Shown piece after piece: positions 1-12,981 of a stretch of 64,000 bases of DNA. Source of the DNA: Breviolum minutum Mf 1.05b.01 (lineage: Eukaryota > Sar > Dinophyceae > Suessiales > Symbiodiniaceae). The stretch covers positions 332,773-396,772 of the forward strand of contig DF239050.1 in NCBI GenBank assembly GCA_000507305.1, in the 5' to 3' direction. The first letter of the stretch is position 1, and every line of letters starts with the position of its first letter. Below the pieces are notes generated by a model. It was not told the DNA's origin. It did no database searches and worked only from the letters and a program-made list of their open reading frames with translations. A program made the translations under genes and the position numbers.

Positions 1-610
1 AAGATCACTTGGCAGATTTTGTCAACAGGCAAACCCGTCCAGTAGAAGATTCTGCCATTTAAATAGCAAGGTTGCAGTTTCCAAGCTTGTGAATTGTGGC
101 AAGTGACGGTAATACACAACGTTGACAAAGTAAGTGGTTCATAGAATTCCTTGCAGTGCACTGCTGCTTCTAAGCTCTAAACATTTGTGAGCTTAACTTC
201 GAAGCTCTCCAGGACCTTGGCGAATGGTCGATGTTTTAACGTCTGCGTTTCAACGTATGGACTGTATGGAAAACCCAACCATTTGCTCCATTTGCTTAGA
301 GCCCAGCTTGGAAGATTTGAATGCATTTTCCAATATCTGGAGAAGTCCTGTCACTGCTTGGCTCATCCGCGGATAGGACACACAAAAGTCCCCGTCATCT
401 GCGGTAGAAAACGTGTCGTTAATTCTTGAGGCGAAGGCTTTGCAACCTCACCAGGAATGCCACCTCAAAACGTGAATTTGAAAGCTGCAAAATTTTTGGC
501 AATAAAATCATGTCAGACTTAACATACCACAAGAGACACAAGCAGCACAATCAGCACAAGTGACCACCCTGGCAAAAATGACGAAAAATGTAAATATCTG
601 AGAACTCAGC

Positions 611-3600
611 TCATAAACTCTCGAAGATCTGTGGATTGCTCAATGTTCTTTGGAGCCTAGGAGTTGTCTTCTCTGAGCATTGTCTCGCTGCTTTTTGTTT
701 GTTCGTCAAAGTTTCCATCTGCCCGCCTTCCGCAACTGTGCAAAAATTCCTTGGAACGTGTCCTTGCAGGAACAACTCAACTTGCAGAATTAGCGAAGCG
801 AAAGGATGGGCCACAGAAGGGGTGAGACATGTGAGACAATATCCGAAAGGAGGAGCCATAGAAGGTAGGAGGAAGACAATTCCGAATTGAGTGGAGTTTG
901 TTCTTGTCAATCAATTTTCTGAGCCATCTAGAAAATTGTGCAAGTACGTGCCAGGATGACAGCAACTTCTTGGGCAGAGTCCCGGAATCGTTGAAGAAGC
1001 ATGTCTTCCTTTGCAAGGGCAAACTGCAAGAAAAGCAGCCTGCTACACGAAATCTTCTCCCTGGAGATACTGAGGTGACAACTAACAGCTCCACAATCTT
1101 CCGATGTCTGCTTGCCTGAAGACTTGCATATGATGCATATGGGAATCATGCAAATGTATGAAGGGCATTGAAATGTCACGGATGTTGAGCTAGAGATTTC
1201 AATCAGCTCAGGCAGTAGCGAGCACTTTCCGGATTTCAGAGCAGTGGATTTCGAAGAGTCCCACCACCTGCAAAGCTCATGCAGCTGAGTTGAATGCTTC
1301 AAGATGCGGTAGCTGAGTAGCTATATAAATTATATAAAAGTATAATTTTGTAGTTGCTGAATTCTTTAAAACGCTGAGGTCAAGACAGACATGTCTGGAA
1401 TCGCATCCAAGACTTTCTGCCTTTGACACAAAGAAAGGCTCACAAGCTTCAGATCAACATGAAGCCTTTCCAGTTTTTTTCGCACGGTTGACGGATTGCC
1501 ACGAGTTGAACTATTCAACATGTATCGACATGCGGCATTCTCAACACCTGGCTGCACTTCATGTTGAATGTATTCCGTAAAGTTCCAATGTTTCGAAAAC
1601 ACGGTAACGGTAAGGGTAACACTGAAACTCATCCTTTCCAAAAAGCGTGCCATTTACAGTTCAACCCTGACTGAGCTCGCAACTCTTCATCAATGTGTTC
1701 CAAGATGAATTGTTTGGCCCTGCCCGGTGGGTGAATTTTTGAGTCGAGTTGAAATATCCACTCACTCTGAATCTGAGGGCAGAACTCATCAGTGGATATT
1801 TCAGCTGCCGATTTTTCTTTCACCTGAGACAACAAGAAACATATAAGGGAACAACGGAACTCAACAAAAAGTCAGCTTTACGGGAATGGCTGTGTATTTG
1901 AGATCTTGGGATCAGGGCATACTCTGCCGGGTCCAGGCCTTACAATCCATGCAGATCACATCGTCATATCGTCATATCGTCTTTTAAGTGTTGACGCAAA
2001 TCGATGTTGTTCCAAGGTAACTTGGTGCTTTGGCGGAGAAGGCTTTGGTAAGGCTCGAAAAGTTCCAAGAACCTCAGCATCTCAAAATATCTCAAACACC
2101 AGAGTCTTCAGAGCTACTGTATCACTTTCAACACTTTCAACACTTTCAACACTTTCAACACTTTCAACTGCATGTCTTGCTTCCAGTAATTCTTCTGGAC
2201 TTTTAAACAGTATCATATCATCATATCTCTTATTGATTTTGATCATGACACATGGTGTTGCCGTGTATCCCGTGTTCTTCAATCACTTACGCAACCAAGC
2301 TCTGGGTGGAGGTCTGCACGTTTGAGTCAGCATACGAAGTCCGTCTCCCTCTAGTGCCAGGCACAATACATAGGATTTTCATGTATTTTCTATTTTTATC
2401 CATACGTGACCATATTCCAACCCTTCCTGATCCGTCCATGTATGCCCCTTGTATCCTCCGAACTTATCTTCCCTCCTACTTCTACCTGCTCTCAGTTTGC
2501 TGAGACTGCGGAAAACACCCTGCTGAGGAGAGAACTCTGCAAGTGCAGGCAATGTCTTCTCCAACTTGGCCACGAGCTTGTCCTTTCTTTGCACCACCTG
2601 TGCTCATCAAACACATCGACTTTGACGATGTGAATGATGACTTACCAAGGAAATGATGAACAATGAAGCAAATCTTATGATTCTTAAGCATTGAGAATCA
2701 ATCAATTGGCGTGATTCATCACCAAATTATATAAAAAAGGATACCAAGAAGCATCCCCTTTTTTTCAGAAAATAAGTGCCAGGCCCAAGGTTCCGTCACC
2801 TCAACGGTACTTAAGACCTGTGACATTGCTGACAGCGAAACATGACATCTGGTGATTCCCGATCTTCCCAGATCTTCCTGCCAAAATAACCAGACTGCAA
2901 AGTCTGGGCCTGTTTGTGAACCACAGTACGGAAGAGCTGTGGCACAACCTCCAAAAAACAAAATGATGCAGGATCTGTTGTTTTGTCAGCAGTGAGAAAA
3001 ACAGTGGGGAAAAACATGTGTTAAAAAAAAAAAAAACGTGGGAAGAACAGCAAAAGAACTGGAAAGGAATAACATGAGGAAAACCAAAACAGTGGAAACA
3101 ACGAGATGAGCATATCATGAACATATCAATGTTTATCAAATGCATCATTTGTTGTTCCAATTCAAAGAGACGAGCTATGAAGAGCTTCAACTCAGGTCTT
3201 GTCCAGCGCATCGAGCTGCGGGACATCGGCAAGGCTTTGAAGCCTCAGGTCTGGTGCGCCACTGCTGGATATATGCTGCAACTCATTAACATACCATAAA
3301 TATACATAAAATATCCATAAATTAAATGTCAAAAAAAAAACGTCATGAATGATTCCTGTATACTTTCAGATTACTACATCATAGTGATAAGATCCACATA
3401 AGATCCATAAAGGTCTAGAAGGATCGCTAATGAATCGTCATAAATCCATCCAATGAGACTAGAAAAAAAATGGGATGATGTTCCAATCTGAGGTCCATGC
3501 CCTTGCTCCAGCACTTTTTGGCACACGTCGATGACCTCTATGCCGCCCCATGAAAAGTCTGTGATACAAAGTTTCGGCGTCGTGACATTTTGCCTTGCGT

Positions 3601-4320
3601 TGTGTTCAACAGAGTAAAGCAGGAAAGCACTGAGAATCGCTAAGTGCCTGTGTCCCATCAGATGAATAGACAAAGTTCTGCTTGTCTTCGCCTAGCACTA
3701 GGAGTGTGCTGAAATGAGAAGAACACAGGAAAAGTTCACAATAAATTTCCTTTTTTCTACACTCTAGGAATCTAAGATAGGGGCTGTGTCGAAGCTCCAA
3801 GATAAATAAACCTTGCTTTGGCCTCAAAGGCAACATTTTGCGGGCTGACTCCACTACATTCTATTGATTTTCTCTGGCATAGACTCCAAACCTCTCGCAA
3901 AACAACTGTGCTGCACTGCTGAGCATCATGCTCCCGGCATGGCATTTGATCCACAGAGCCATCACCAACGGCAACGGGTGCAGCACCACTGGCACCTTTC
4001 CGTCTGCCATGCCGCCATGCTTTGATGATTTTGGAAACACAGCTCTGCCAACACAAAGCCACAAAGCCAAGCTACCGGTCTGAGTTCGACTTTTGCTCAC
4101 ATCCATAAAAGCACAAGCGGCCTGTGCAAGGAGATCTTATGGAATATGAGACCCCATGCAGCAGACCACACTCTCTGCATTCCAAGGCCTTGTGAAAGAG
4201 GCGGGGAGGTGCTGCATCTGCACTGGGATCTGGAGCTTCAAAAATGCTCTCGACTTCCAAAAGATCCTGCCTCAGATGTTTTAAGCTGCTCACATGCTTA
4301 CAAGGCTGACAACTCTTCAT
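611..4320 (-). CDS. Candidate downstream exons of the dynein heavy-chain gene (unconfirmed)
   Basis: A run of minus-strand stretches that read like exons lies directly downstream of the confirmed dynein tail exons. The clearest are near 4290-4170 (acidic, LLEVESIFEAPDP), 3560-3460 (TPKLCITDFSWGGIEVIDV), 3245-3190 (LRLQSLADVPQLDALD), 2600-2490 (KDKLVAKLEKTLPALAEFS, followed by a GTAGAA donor), 2215-2095 (contains VES repeated five times), 1820-1665 (after CTCAG, contains QSEWIFQLDSKIHPPGRAKQ), 1600-1440 (contains WNFTEYIQHEVQPGVENAAC, ends at GTGAGC) and 1055-950 (KEDMLLQRFRDSAQEVAVIL). They are assigned to dynein by position and strand only. The segment LADVPQLDAL resembles the dynein tail pattern VPxLE. 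Phases between these exons were not resolved, and some may belong to another gene. The gene would run off the left edge, so linker and motor domains are not in the window. Confidence 0.4.
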
Positions 4321-4439
4321 TGATCAAAAATATTCTAAGTGACCAGCACTTTGACCTGAACTGGACAATACCTTCAAGTGTGACTGATGGAATGAATATG
4401 AAAATTGAAAAGACATGATTTAATTTGGCAAGAATTGAC

Positions 4440-4821
4440 AGGAAGCTCCACTTTGCCACCTTGCCTCTCCATGCTTTCGCAGTAGCGAGCGACGGAGTCC
4501 AATGCAAAATACCGCAATGTATCCTACCAGATCTGATGGCTCTTCCGTTTTGACATTCTATGCAAACCTTTCGGAAATATACTATGACATCTATGACTAA
4601 GTAACTACTACTAAGTATTCTGTCAGACCCATCTCTTCTTGCCTGCATGATAAACCGGAGGACAGACAGAAGCTTTCGCATCTTGCCCTGGCAGAGCTGT
4701 TGTATTTACAAACATTCAAGCAAGACAGATGGAATAAACCATAAGACTCCCATGCATTCAATGCAGCCTGCCGATAGGTGTCTGGGTTTGTCTCATGGAT
4801 TGAAAACCATCCTTTGCCCAC
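4440..4821 (-). CDS. Dynein heavy chain, N-terminal tail exons
   Basis: Three consecutive phase-0 exons rebuild a conserved block of the dynein heavy-chain tail. Exon 4768-4821 encodes VGKGWFSIHETNPDTYRQ and follows CTGAG. Exon 4643-4687 encodes GKMRKLLSVLRFIMQ. Exon 4440-4523 starts DTLRYFALDSVARYCESMER and ends at a GTCAAT donor. Joined, they match the family pattern KGWFxIxETNxxxYxxSKLxxFLxxVRFMMxDTLRxLxxDSL, with no insertion or deletion that I can see. Both internal introns start with GC (GCTGCA and GCAAGA) and end with AG. Dynein heavy chains are the motor subunits of axonemal or cytoplasmic dynein, and the tail carries intermediate chains and assembles the dimer. Axonemal versus cytoplasmic type cannot be decided from this piece. 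Motor domains are not visible. Confidence 0.75.
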
Positions 4822-5589
4822 CTCAGATGAATGGAAAAAGTTGGAAAGGAAATGAAAGGAAGAAAAATAGAGAAACTCTTCATTCTGCCAGGTGATTCTG
4901 GTGATTCTGGTGACTCTGTCGAAATCGAACTCATCTGCAGCTTGGTTGCATTTGTAAAGTGTTGAAGCATTATCTTCTGCAGCTTGTTCACCTGGCAGCT
5001 CTGGCTACCAAAAGTCTGCCGGAGCAAAGTTGCGTTGTAAACTGTGTAAACTGCGAATCAAAGGAGAATCAAAAATGAAGTAAAGCAATTGCAGCAAGGT
5101 CAGAGCACCCATTGTTCTTTCACTCTTTGCGACCTGAAGTGGCCATGCAAATCATGCAACTGAAAGGATGATATCTTCAAGGCATATGTCATTCTGCGCG
5201 GGACTTAGCCGAAGACGTAGCTGTCATGACTTCTTTTTGAAGTTGCATGAAGTAGTCTAAGCGTGTAGCCTGCAAGGCCATGAAGCAGCCATCATCAGTT
5301 GACAAGAGGGTCAGCGCACCAACTATATGGTTGCCTTGAATGAATATGATTCATACATAACAGTATGATATACGTATATGTCATTGTTCCAGAGATTACC
5401 AAAATGTACAACATGAATGAGGTTGACCAGGATCTTTGAGGACCTCTGTGTATCTGATGCTGTAGATGCTTTGCGAGAGGAGCCACAAACACTCCTCTGC
5501 CACAGCCACCTGTAGTGGAAAAAACCAATCAGGTTCAGGAAAGGCAAATCAATTCAGTTGCTCATTGATCACATTCATCAGCAAATAGT

Positions 5590-7345
5590 CACACTTGGGC
5601 ATTGACATGTGTGCTCACCACTTCTGGCTTTATAAGCAGCGATGCAAAACCTTCGGATGCCGAGTTCGACGAGACGATTGACGATGGGCACTTGTGCACT
5701 TGTTCTTTGCCCTGGGCCCAGACAAAATGCGGAGAAAGTCTCTGTGAAACTGTATTCCGGGACCGGCCACAAAGAGAACATTGGCACTGGCCTACAGGTC
5801 ATGCACCAATTATGGGAAGATTTTGAAATCAGACTTCAATCCTCACAATTCATGATCTCATGTGTTGCCGCTCTGTGTATCTGCAGTGCATCTGCATGGC
5901 AAGATGGCGCGACAACACCTTGCCTATCAAAGGAGCTCTCATCATCCAACTCGTCAATGTTGACAGAATCAAACATGGCTTCACCTTACAAAATCGAAGA
6001 AGGAACGCTTATAGAGCAATGCAAAAACACAACAACAGCCAGGTTCTCATCAAAGTAGCATTCCCGTGCAATACACACAATCTGGGCAAAAAAAAACTCT
6101 CAAAAAATGCTACAATCATCCAACATGCTTGAAACTTCTATGCCATCAGAACATCACGGGCCCTCCCATGGAACCAGAGATTTCACAGCGTGTGGCATTT
6201 TATTGAGACAGTTTCAATATTTTCGATATTCCACCATCTTGGCACTGCGTGTCTATCACTTTGCTCTGAGCAATCGACCCTGGCTTTTGTCTCTGTCCTT
6301 ACAGCGAAGTCTTGCATCCACATTACTGAGTTACACTGCAGTCATGATCGCAGCTGTGATCTTGAGACACTTTATGGAGTTTGAGGATTCTTTCGAAAGA
6401 ATCTTAAAAGATCTCAGATGCAATGCTGGCAATGTGTGTCGTAGGATCTCATAGGGGCCCCCGGCTGCAGAGCCTTCCTCTGTTTGAAGTTTGTGGCTGA
6501 TGAAGATGATTTTGTTCATCCTTCCGGTGTCATTGTTTCCAAAGACTAGTGAATCTGTAAGTTTCAATCCTGTGCAGATACAGCACCTCTGCAGCTACAC
6601 GGCAGATATGTCACATGCCGGAAGTGCGTTCGGGCGAAGTCCAAGTTGGCTTCTTTCACCAACCCATTGGCCGCCGTTTCGAGGCCTCGGGGCATCGATG
6701 CTGATTGTCGATGACTGGAGGACTCGATGATGGAACTGTCCGTGTCTTGGATCTTGGATCAAGGCTGCCCTCTTGCAAGGAAGGCAAATTTCTGGCCAGA
6801 TCCAACACCTTTTCAACGCTTCCAGGTCAATTGGATCACTGAATCAATATGGATATCCTGAAAAATTGTTTGCATGAATATATTGTTGAAAAACAGTTTG
6901 GCAACAGATTGGAATCCATGAACACCCAAAGGTCCCTGCTCGAGAGACTTGGTCAGTATCAAGGCACCTCAAAGCTTCGGTTTGCTTCTACTGATGCATT
7001 TTTCAAATATCCTGAACATCAAAATATCGTATTTCTTAAAGCTAACAGTCCAAAGACATGCTATGTGTCAAGCTGAATGTCGTCTGACGGCATATTGTCA
7101 ATGAAGAAGTTCAACTGTGCGCGCGATTGTGCCTGCCTCCTCAGTCCACAATATTCCGTGCCTGCCTATCAACAAAAATACTTGAACTCATGTATCAACC
7201 AAACAAATTGCTGCAACTGCTTGATTTCTTCCCAAGTGTCACGGGTTGTTTTAGGCCCCAGCAGGGATTCAAAAGCAAACTGAATGCGGTCCGCATGATT
7301 TTCAGGATCCTTGCACTCTCCAAACTGAAGCACTGCGATCTTATC
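5590..7345 (-). CDS. Candidate exons upstream of the dynein tail block
   Basis: Minus-strand exon-like segments occur near 5710-5605 (ends at a GTGAGC donor; two frames are open, one reading VPIVNRLVELGIRRFCIAAY), 6730-6597 (contains SASMPRGLETAANGLVKEAN) and 7345-7175 (contains IAVLQFGECKDPENHADRIQ and TTRDTWEEIKQLQQFVWLIH). The last is long, soluble and strongly protein-like, with no stop for about 57 codons. I do not recognise a domain. Position and strand suggest they belong to the N-terminal part of the dynein heavy chain, which is poorly conserved and alpha-helical, but a separate small gene is possible. Confidence 0.4.
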
Positions 7346-8238
7346 TCATGTCAACATTGAAATGTCTTGCTTAGTTGGACAAAAGGCATCCATCATCACC
7401 ACAGACCGCTCACTGGTAAATGTCCTTTTCAGGAGATCAATATAAACAAAGAAATCAAGTACTGAAATAAAATATCTCAAATTCCAATTCATTGGTAAAC
7501 ATAAATAGATAGATATCTAGATAGATAAATCTCCAGCCTCTCCATTGTAAAGTATCTGCAATCTGGTTAGTGGCCTCAGTCTGACTGAGATGCCAAACAA
7601 AAAGACTGAGATTGACTGCAAACCTGCATGGCAACCATCAAGTCAACTAGATAACTAGCTTCTTGGTTTTAGTAACATAGTTTTTGAGGTGTCCTTAGTT
7701 CACTAAGTCAAAGGCGTTGGATCCAATTTTTCCACTTCACCACTTGGTGTAAGCCACTGCACTAGCCTCAGAATCGTCAAGCGTCAAGAGCGTCAAGCAC
7801 AAATGCCAAGTATTCCTCTTTCGTAGCCAAGGCTTTAACGTCTTTCCTCTGTCGGTCCCAATGGCCACACAGGCCTGCTTGGTGACGCTGGTGACTCTCA
7901 GACTTTGCTACATCATATCGTACAGGTTGAGAATATATCATCTTACCATCATCTTACCGTATCTTTTTTTGTCACAGGACAGTGATAGGTCTGAAATCTG
8001 AATCGATCTACTTTTCCCCGTTCCCATCTCAGTTTCAAGAGATCCTTCGAGATCCTTCGGTGCAGTCCTGCCAGGTGCCAGAGCGATCTTCATTGAGCCG
8101 AAGACCAGTAGCAGATACTGGCAGGCAATCGTCATCGCCATCCTCCAACAAAACGAAATGCAGCCAACAATTGTGTGACAATGATGTAAAAGGATGTAGA
8201 CTGAAAAAAGCAAGCTCTTGAAAGCAAGAAACAACAAC

Positions 8239-8358
8239 TCAAAGCTGCGTAACACCGCCTGATGACCCATTTCTATCCACTGCTCTGGTGTTCGGATGTC
8301 ATATTCTGTATTGTCGAAGTCATCCAACGTAAGCCTCAGCCAGTGTGGCCACAAATCA
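8239..8358 (-). CDS. Exon with LDDFDNTEYDIRTPEQW motif, possible dynein N-terminus
   Basis: After the acceptor GCGCAAG the minus strand reads LTLDDFDNTEYDIRTPEQWI in a 120-bp exon ending near a GTTGTT donor. A segment like DDFDxxEYDxRTPEEW is, from memory, typical of the extreme N-terminal region of protist axonemal dynein heavy chains; I could not check this by alignment. If right, the dynein gene begins near here or a little upstream (8.4-11.4 kb) and runs left past the window edge. The reading frame continues open past the proposed donor for about 100 codons, but that part is hydrophobic and low in quality, as intron sequence would be. Confidence 0.45.
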
Positions 8359-8539
8359 CTTGCGCCGGCACACCGAAAACATGCAAAATCATCGAAACAT
8401 AGCATAACGAATCATACCTACGTATTATATAATATACTGTATCTATACGCATATATTATAAATAAGACGCAATATTAATACATATATTCTATGTATCCTG
8501 ACAGTATACAATGCATGCAAGCAAAGGATCTCTGTACAT

Positions 8540-11400
8540 CTGACATGCAGCTCTCTGGGATCCCTGCCAATGGCCTTCCTCCCATCGACCGCGTTGGAAC
8601 GAGATGCCACGCAGGAGGAGCAACTCCTGGTGGATGCAGCAGATTTTTTGTATTTGTTTGGTGCAGGATATTAGCGTAAAAGGATGTAAATGTTACGAGT
8701 ACGAAATCATTACAGTAAAATCTCATCAATATAACACAAGTGAGGCTTCGACGTGACCTTAGTCTGTTCATATCTGTTCTCCATTTCTAAGTTGTCCGAG
8801 CTGTTCCAGGGCTTGTGCAAGAGGGGTGAAACAAAGCAGGTAGAGGGCAATGGATTTTCCTTCGGAAGTACGGTACAGTCTTCTGGGTTCTGGCTCATGA
8901 CACGCACGACTGTGTTTCAATGCCATAGCTGCCATGCTTCTTGGAATTTCCTTCCCACTTGTGTATCCTTTGACCCAAGCTCCTCGATGTCCATGCCCTC
9001 AAACCTCTTTTGTTGCCTCTCCTCAGCCCAATGGCAAGAATTCAGGCAACTAATGTGACACGTGTTGTAAGGTTTTGGAACAGCTTGCCCCAACAACAGA
9101 ATCTCATCCGTTGTCCTTCACTCAGGGTCCCACCACTGTCACCTTCCGAGGAATATCCCCTGGGCGGTGGTTGTGCACTTTGATTACCTGAAAGGGATGC
9201 ATTGCAGGCAGTGATTTTTCTGGTTTTTTGTTGGCAAGCGCCAGCCACTCGGCCAAAAGAAAAAGAAAACAGATTTAGCAACGAACCAAACAGAAATCAA
9301 AAAGTATGAGTATTGAGACAAAAAAATCAAAAGGCAGCCCTTAACATTTTATGATAAAGCCAGGACCATGTTGGATGGCAACAAGCGATGCAGTATACTG
9401 CAGTGATCATCTGTGACAAAAAAAACGAACATCAGAACCCACCTTCGGAGGCACTACCGCTGTTGACGGTTGTTTTTCGGTTGGCAAAGCCTGAGGTCAA
9501 GACTGCTTCAAATGAACCAAACCAGGTTCCAATCAAATCTGTAAGATGGTGAACATGGAATTTCAGCTAGCTGCCAGCTACGAGTACTAGCTGATGCTGG
9601 GAACAAACATCACGAACAAACCACTGCATGACTCAATGAGTAATTATAAATATGTACATGCAGTATAAATCCATATTTGCAGTCTCTTGGTAAGCCCAAT
9701 TTTCCGTCTGTAGGAGAACCCCACCAATTTGTTTTAACTCTCAATGGGGGAGAGCAAGCAAGGCATCCGTTGAGCGACTGACACTTTCGGCCACATCTCG
9801 CATCTTACCTTGGTGCAATGTTTGGCACTGCTGGAAAGTGATGCCAAATTTGATGCATATTCTTTACATCCGAATTTGCTGAGAAACGTGAGAGCTGAAA
9901 GCAGCTTGCTCTTGCCTGAAGCCGAAGAAAAACGCCAATAAAATGCTGACAAGCGAACTCTTTACCGAAAGGATTTCATACAATTTCATTCATCCGCAAA
10001 GTGAATGCTTCATGATACTTGTGACTCAGAGGCTGGCTGGACGTTTCACTGGCTCAACATCGCTTCTCCCTTCCCGAGCAGATTTCGGGCCTTTCATGAA
10101 TTCATATGGTCCATCATCAACAGTATGACTCCGTATGACCAGTGAATTCAGAAACAACTGTGAAGCTGACCAAGGTTGCAAGCTTTGATCTCATCTGCTT
10201 CATGCATTCGAACTACTTCCGAAAGGATGCCACGTTGCTTCTGCCTTAAAACACATGTTTCATTGAGTTGTTTGTTGAGTACCAACATGAGTTCACAGGA
10301 GAATGCATCAAAGCAACAAAGAGAGCTTCAAGACATTTCAAGACTATGCTCTTTGCTCTCTAAATCGAATCACAGTAATGAGGTATGTATAATGTGCAAT
10401 ATAATATGTTACTCAATTATATGATAATGAATGATCATTTATTTATGATGCTTGAAAATTTGGGTTCATGCAATGTGCAAAAAACTGGCTGTAGAGGTAT
10501 GTCTGATACAATTTCATCTTGAAACATCCCATTGTCGTAACCTCTGGCAGTCTGGCAGCACATCCTAAGTGCCCCACAGCCCTCGGGGCGTGTTTAGCCC
10601 ACGCCTGAGATACCATGATACTATCCCAAATTCAGAAGAAATATCCAGGTATGAAAATTGAAAACTGAAGAAACCTGATGAAACCTGGTAATGTCATGAA
10701 TGTAATGTCAATATTTGGTAACATTTGACATGGTACTGTTTCGCGTTCATGTGTCACATCTAAGAGGTTGTGTGAATGCAGACAAAATGCGGCGTATAGC
10801 CAGGAACTGCATTGCTCGCGGAGCTCCCTCCACCTCGATTCGGTTGACTCTCTGTGGAGTTTTATGGTGCAAATCACAAAGCATGCCTTCAATCGATGGT
10901 AGCACCCCTCCAGGAGGCCTAAGCGTGTCGGCTTGTGAGCCAACCAAAGTGAAACATGCGTTCGGCATTTAATGCTAGGAATCCACCAAAAAAAGCAGAA
11001 ACATTTTCGCGGTCAAGCAGTTGGAGAAGTGGCCATGGATCAGAGTGTGTCTTGAGTCTCCGGCTCTCTCTGAGACACCAAAGTTCTTTGACCACCTTGA
11101 CAGGCTTCTGGTGAGTTGCCGGCGTTTTGCTTGTTTTTTTCTGAGCTCTTGGCCGATCTGCTTAAATTCAGCGTTGCGGGTGGTCATTGTAACATCAAGG
11201 GGTTGACAAAGGGATGAGACGTGCAATTGTGCGAAGATGTCAAAGTATGCTTGGAGGTGGCTGGAGGTAGCTGGTGCCCCATATACAAAACGTTGTAATT
11301 GTGAGACTTTCTGGGGATCTTGCATTCCCTGAAAGCTATGGTCTACTGCAGTGTTCCAATGTGCTCCTGTTGCATGAGTGTAAAGGACTTGCAACACTTG
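8540..11400 (-). CDS. Candidate exons, unidentified (possible 5' part of the dynein gene)
   Basis: Exon-like minus-strand segments: 8630-8565 (GVAPPAWHLVPTRSMGGRPL), 8890-8770 (contains IALYLLCFTPLAQALEQLGQ), 9190-9140 (VIKVHNHRPGDIPRK, with CAG before and GTGACA after), 9930-9795 (SALTFLSKFGCKEYASNLAS, ending at a canonical GTAAGA donor), 10110-10030 (DDGPYEFMKGPKSAREGRSD), 10300-10195 (LRQKQRGILSEVVRMHEADE), 10930-10760 (open in more than one frame) and 11140-10985 (two frames open). Helical and charged composition would suit a dynein tail or a coiled-coil protein. Splice phases are unresolved and no domain is recognised. Nothing certain is seen between 11.4 and 12.2 kb. Confidence 0.35.
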
Positions 11401-12239
11401 CAAATGATGCGGTCATCACACAAACAGTGCATACACCGTATGCCTGTCTCCCAGACCTCAAAAGTTCATGACTCTGCATGGCCCCAATGTATCCCAGACC
11501 ACTCATCTGTGACGCATTCGGGCAGATTTTTCGCTGCTCGTGCCAAATTCATATTTTACCGAAAAATAATTGCTAGTCTGACAAGTTGGGCGGTTGAGGA
11601 TTGGTTTCACACATGCGGCAGCCTCTTGGCCGGGTCACTGAGACATACTGAAACATGCTAAAACCATCCAGAGATATCCAGGGAGTCTGATACTGCAATA
11701 TGACATGTCTTTGACATGGCACACAAAAGAAAATTGAATTTACAGTGTCACGCAGATTTTCTGCCTGACACAAGATACACAAGGCTCAACCTGACAGTCG
11801 AGTCTTTTGACCCATGACTTTGCCTTTCCTGCCTTTCTTTTTGGGAGCAATTCAGGTGGATGTACAGCGGCTGGCTGCTTCATCACCAACCCTTGATTTC
11901 AGTGGGTGATATCGACCCGAGGCCAGCCTTCGACCTTATTGTGTTTGAACCTTTTGCTTCTTTAAGGGCTCTCTGCAGGGTCGCGGTTGGTTGCACATCA
12001 GGGTAAACTTCACCTCAGCTGCACTTGGATTTACTAGCACAGTTCATTCGTTCTCATTTCCTGTCATTTCATGTCATCTTGTTTCATGCCTTTTCCTTTC
12101 ATTTCAATGTCATTCCTTCCCATGAGGCAAAGGGCTTCTTCGTGTGTGCTATTGAATCTAGATGTCGGTCTTAGCTCTGAAAGAAAGTAATAAAAATATG
12201 AACAGATTTGATAAGTTGATGAGTGGGCTCAAACTGTCT

Positions 12240-12365
12240 TGATCGTTAGAGCCGGTGCCAAGGAACTTCCTGAGGCTGACTCGTTCTCTTCTTCCCTCAT
12301 GGCATGAAGTGTCGCGGTGACACTGTTGAGCTCCTTTCAGCGCTGCATTGGAGACAGGAAAAGGA
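12240..12365 (-). CDS. Candidate C-terminal exon of the ion-channel gene
   Basis: Between AGCTCAACAG and a GACAG boundary the minus strand reads TLHAMREEENESASGSSLAP with no stop. The acidic, serine-rich, probably coiled composition would fit the cytoplasmic end of the channel encoded just upstream. The link is by position only. A second frame is also open here, so the call is weak. The interval 12.37-12.98 kb shows no clear coding sequence. Confidence 0.3.
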
Positions 12366-12981
12366 CACCGCGAGGACTGCCAAGCAAAAAACAACTAAAA
12401 ACTTAAACAGGTAACTTCAACCAAATCAGGCCAAGCAAGATGGAGTACATATATGTACGTTCTGCTTGCAGTTAGATGTTGCCAATTTGTGGAATGTGAA
12501 GGCAATGTTTCCATATTGTTCCAACATCTTCAACTCACGACTCTCCTCCGTAAGTCGTTTGGAGGTTTCAGCACCAGTGCGCTGAATTGACCTCAAGCGA
12601 TGGGATGGGATGAAAGATGATCAAAGTCAAACAGTCAAACCTTTCTTGTGATGATCCAAAATATCCAAAGAAGCAATGAGTGAATGCAAAAAAAATGTGA
12701 GCATAGTAAAATACGCCTAGCAATCAGGAGAACCGTTCACAGAGTTCAATAGAAGCAATGCTAGGAGGTTTCCTAGAAGACTCAAAGCACATTCTGCATG
12801 AAATCCCAAAACCTTCGAACTACCAAACTGCTCGGAACTGCATTCATTTAAATCAACAAAAAAGAAGCATCCATAGACTGCCGTTTGGTGTGCAAGTCCG
12901 AAGCCATAGAGTGTTCAGAATGTACGCGTAGAGCATCAGTGGTGGCTGATTGTTTTTTTGCATTCATGCAGTTTTGCAAGC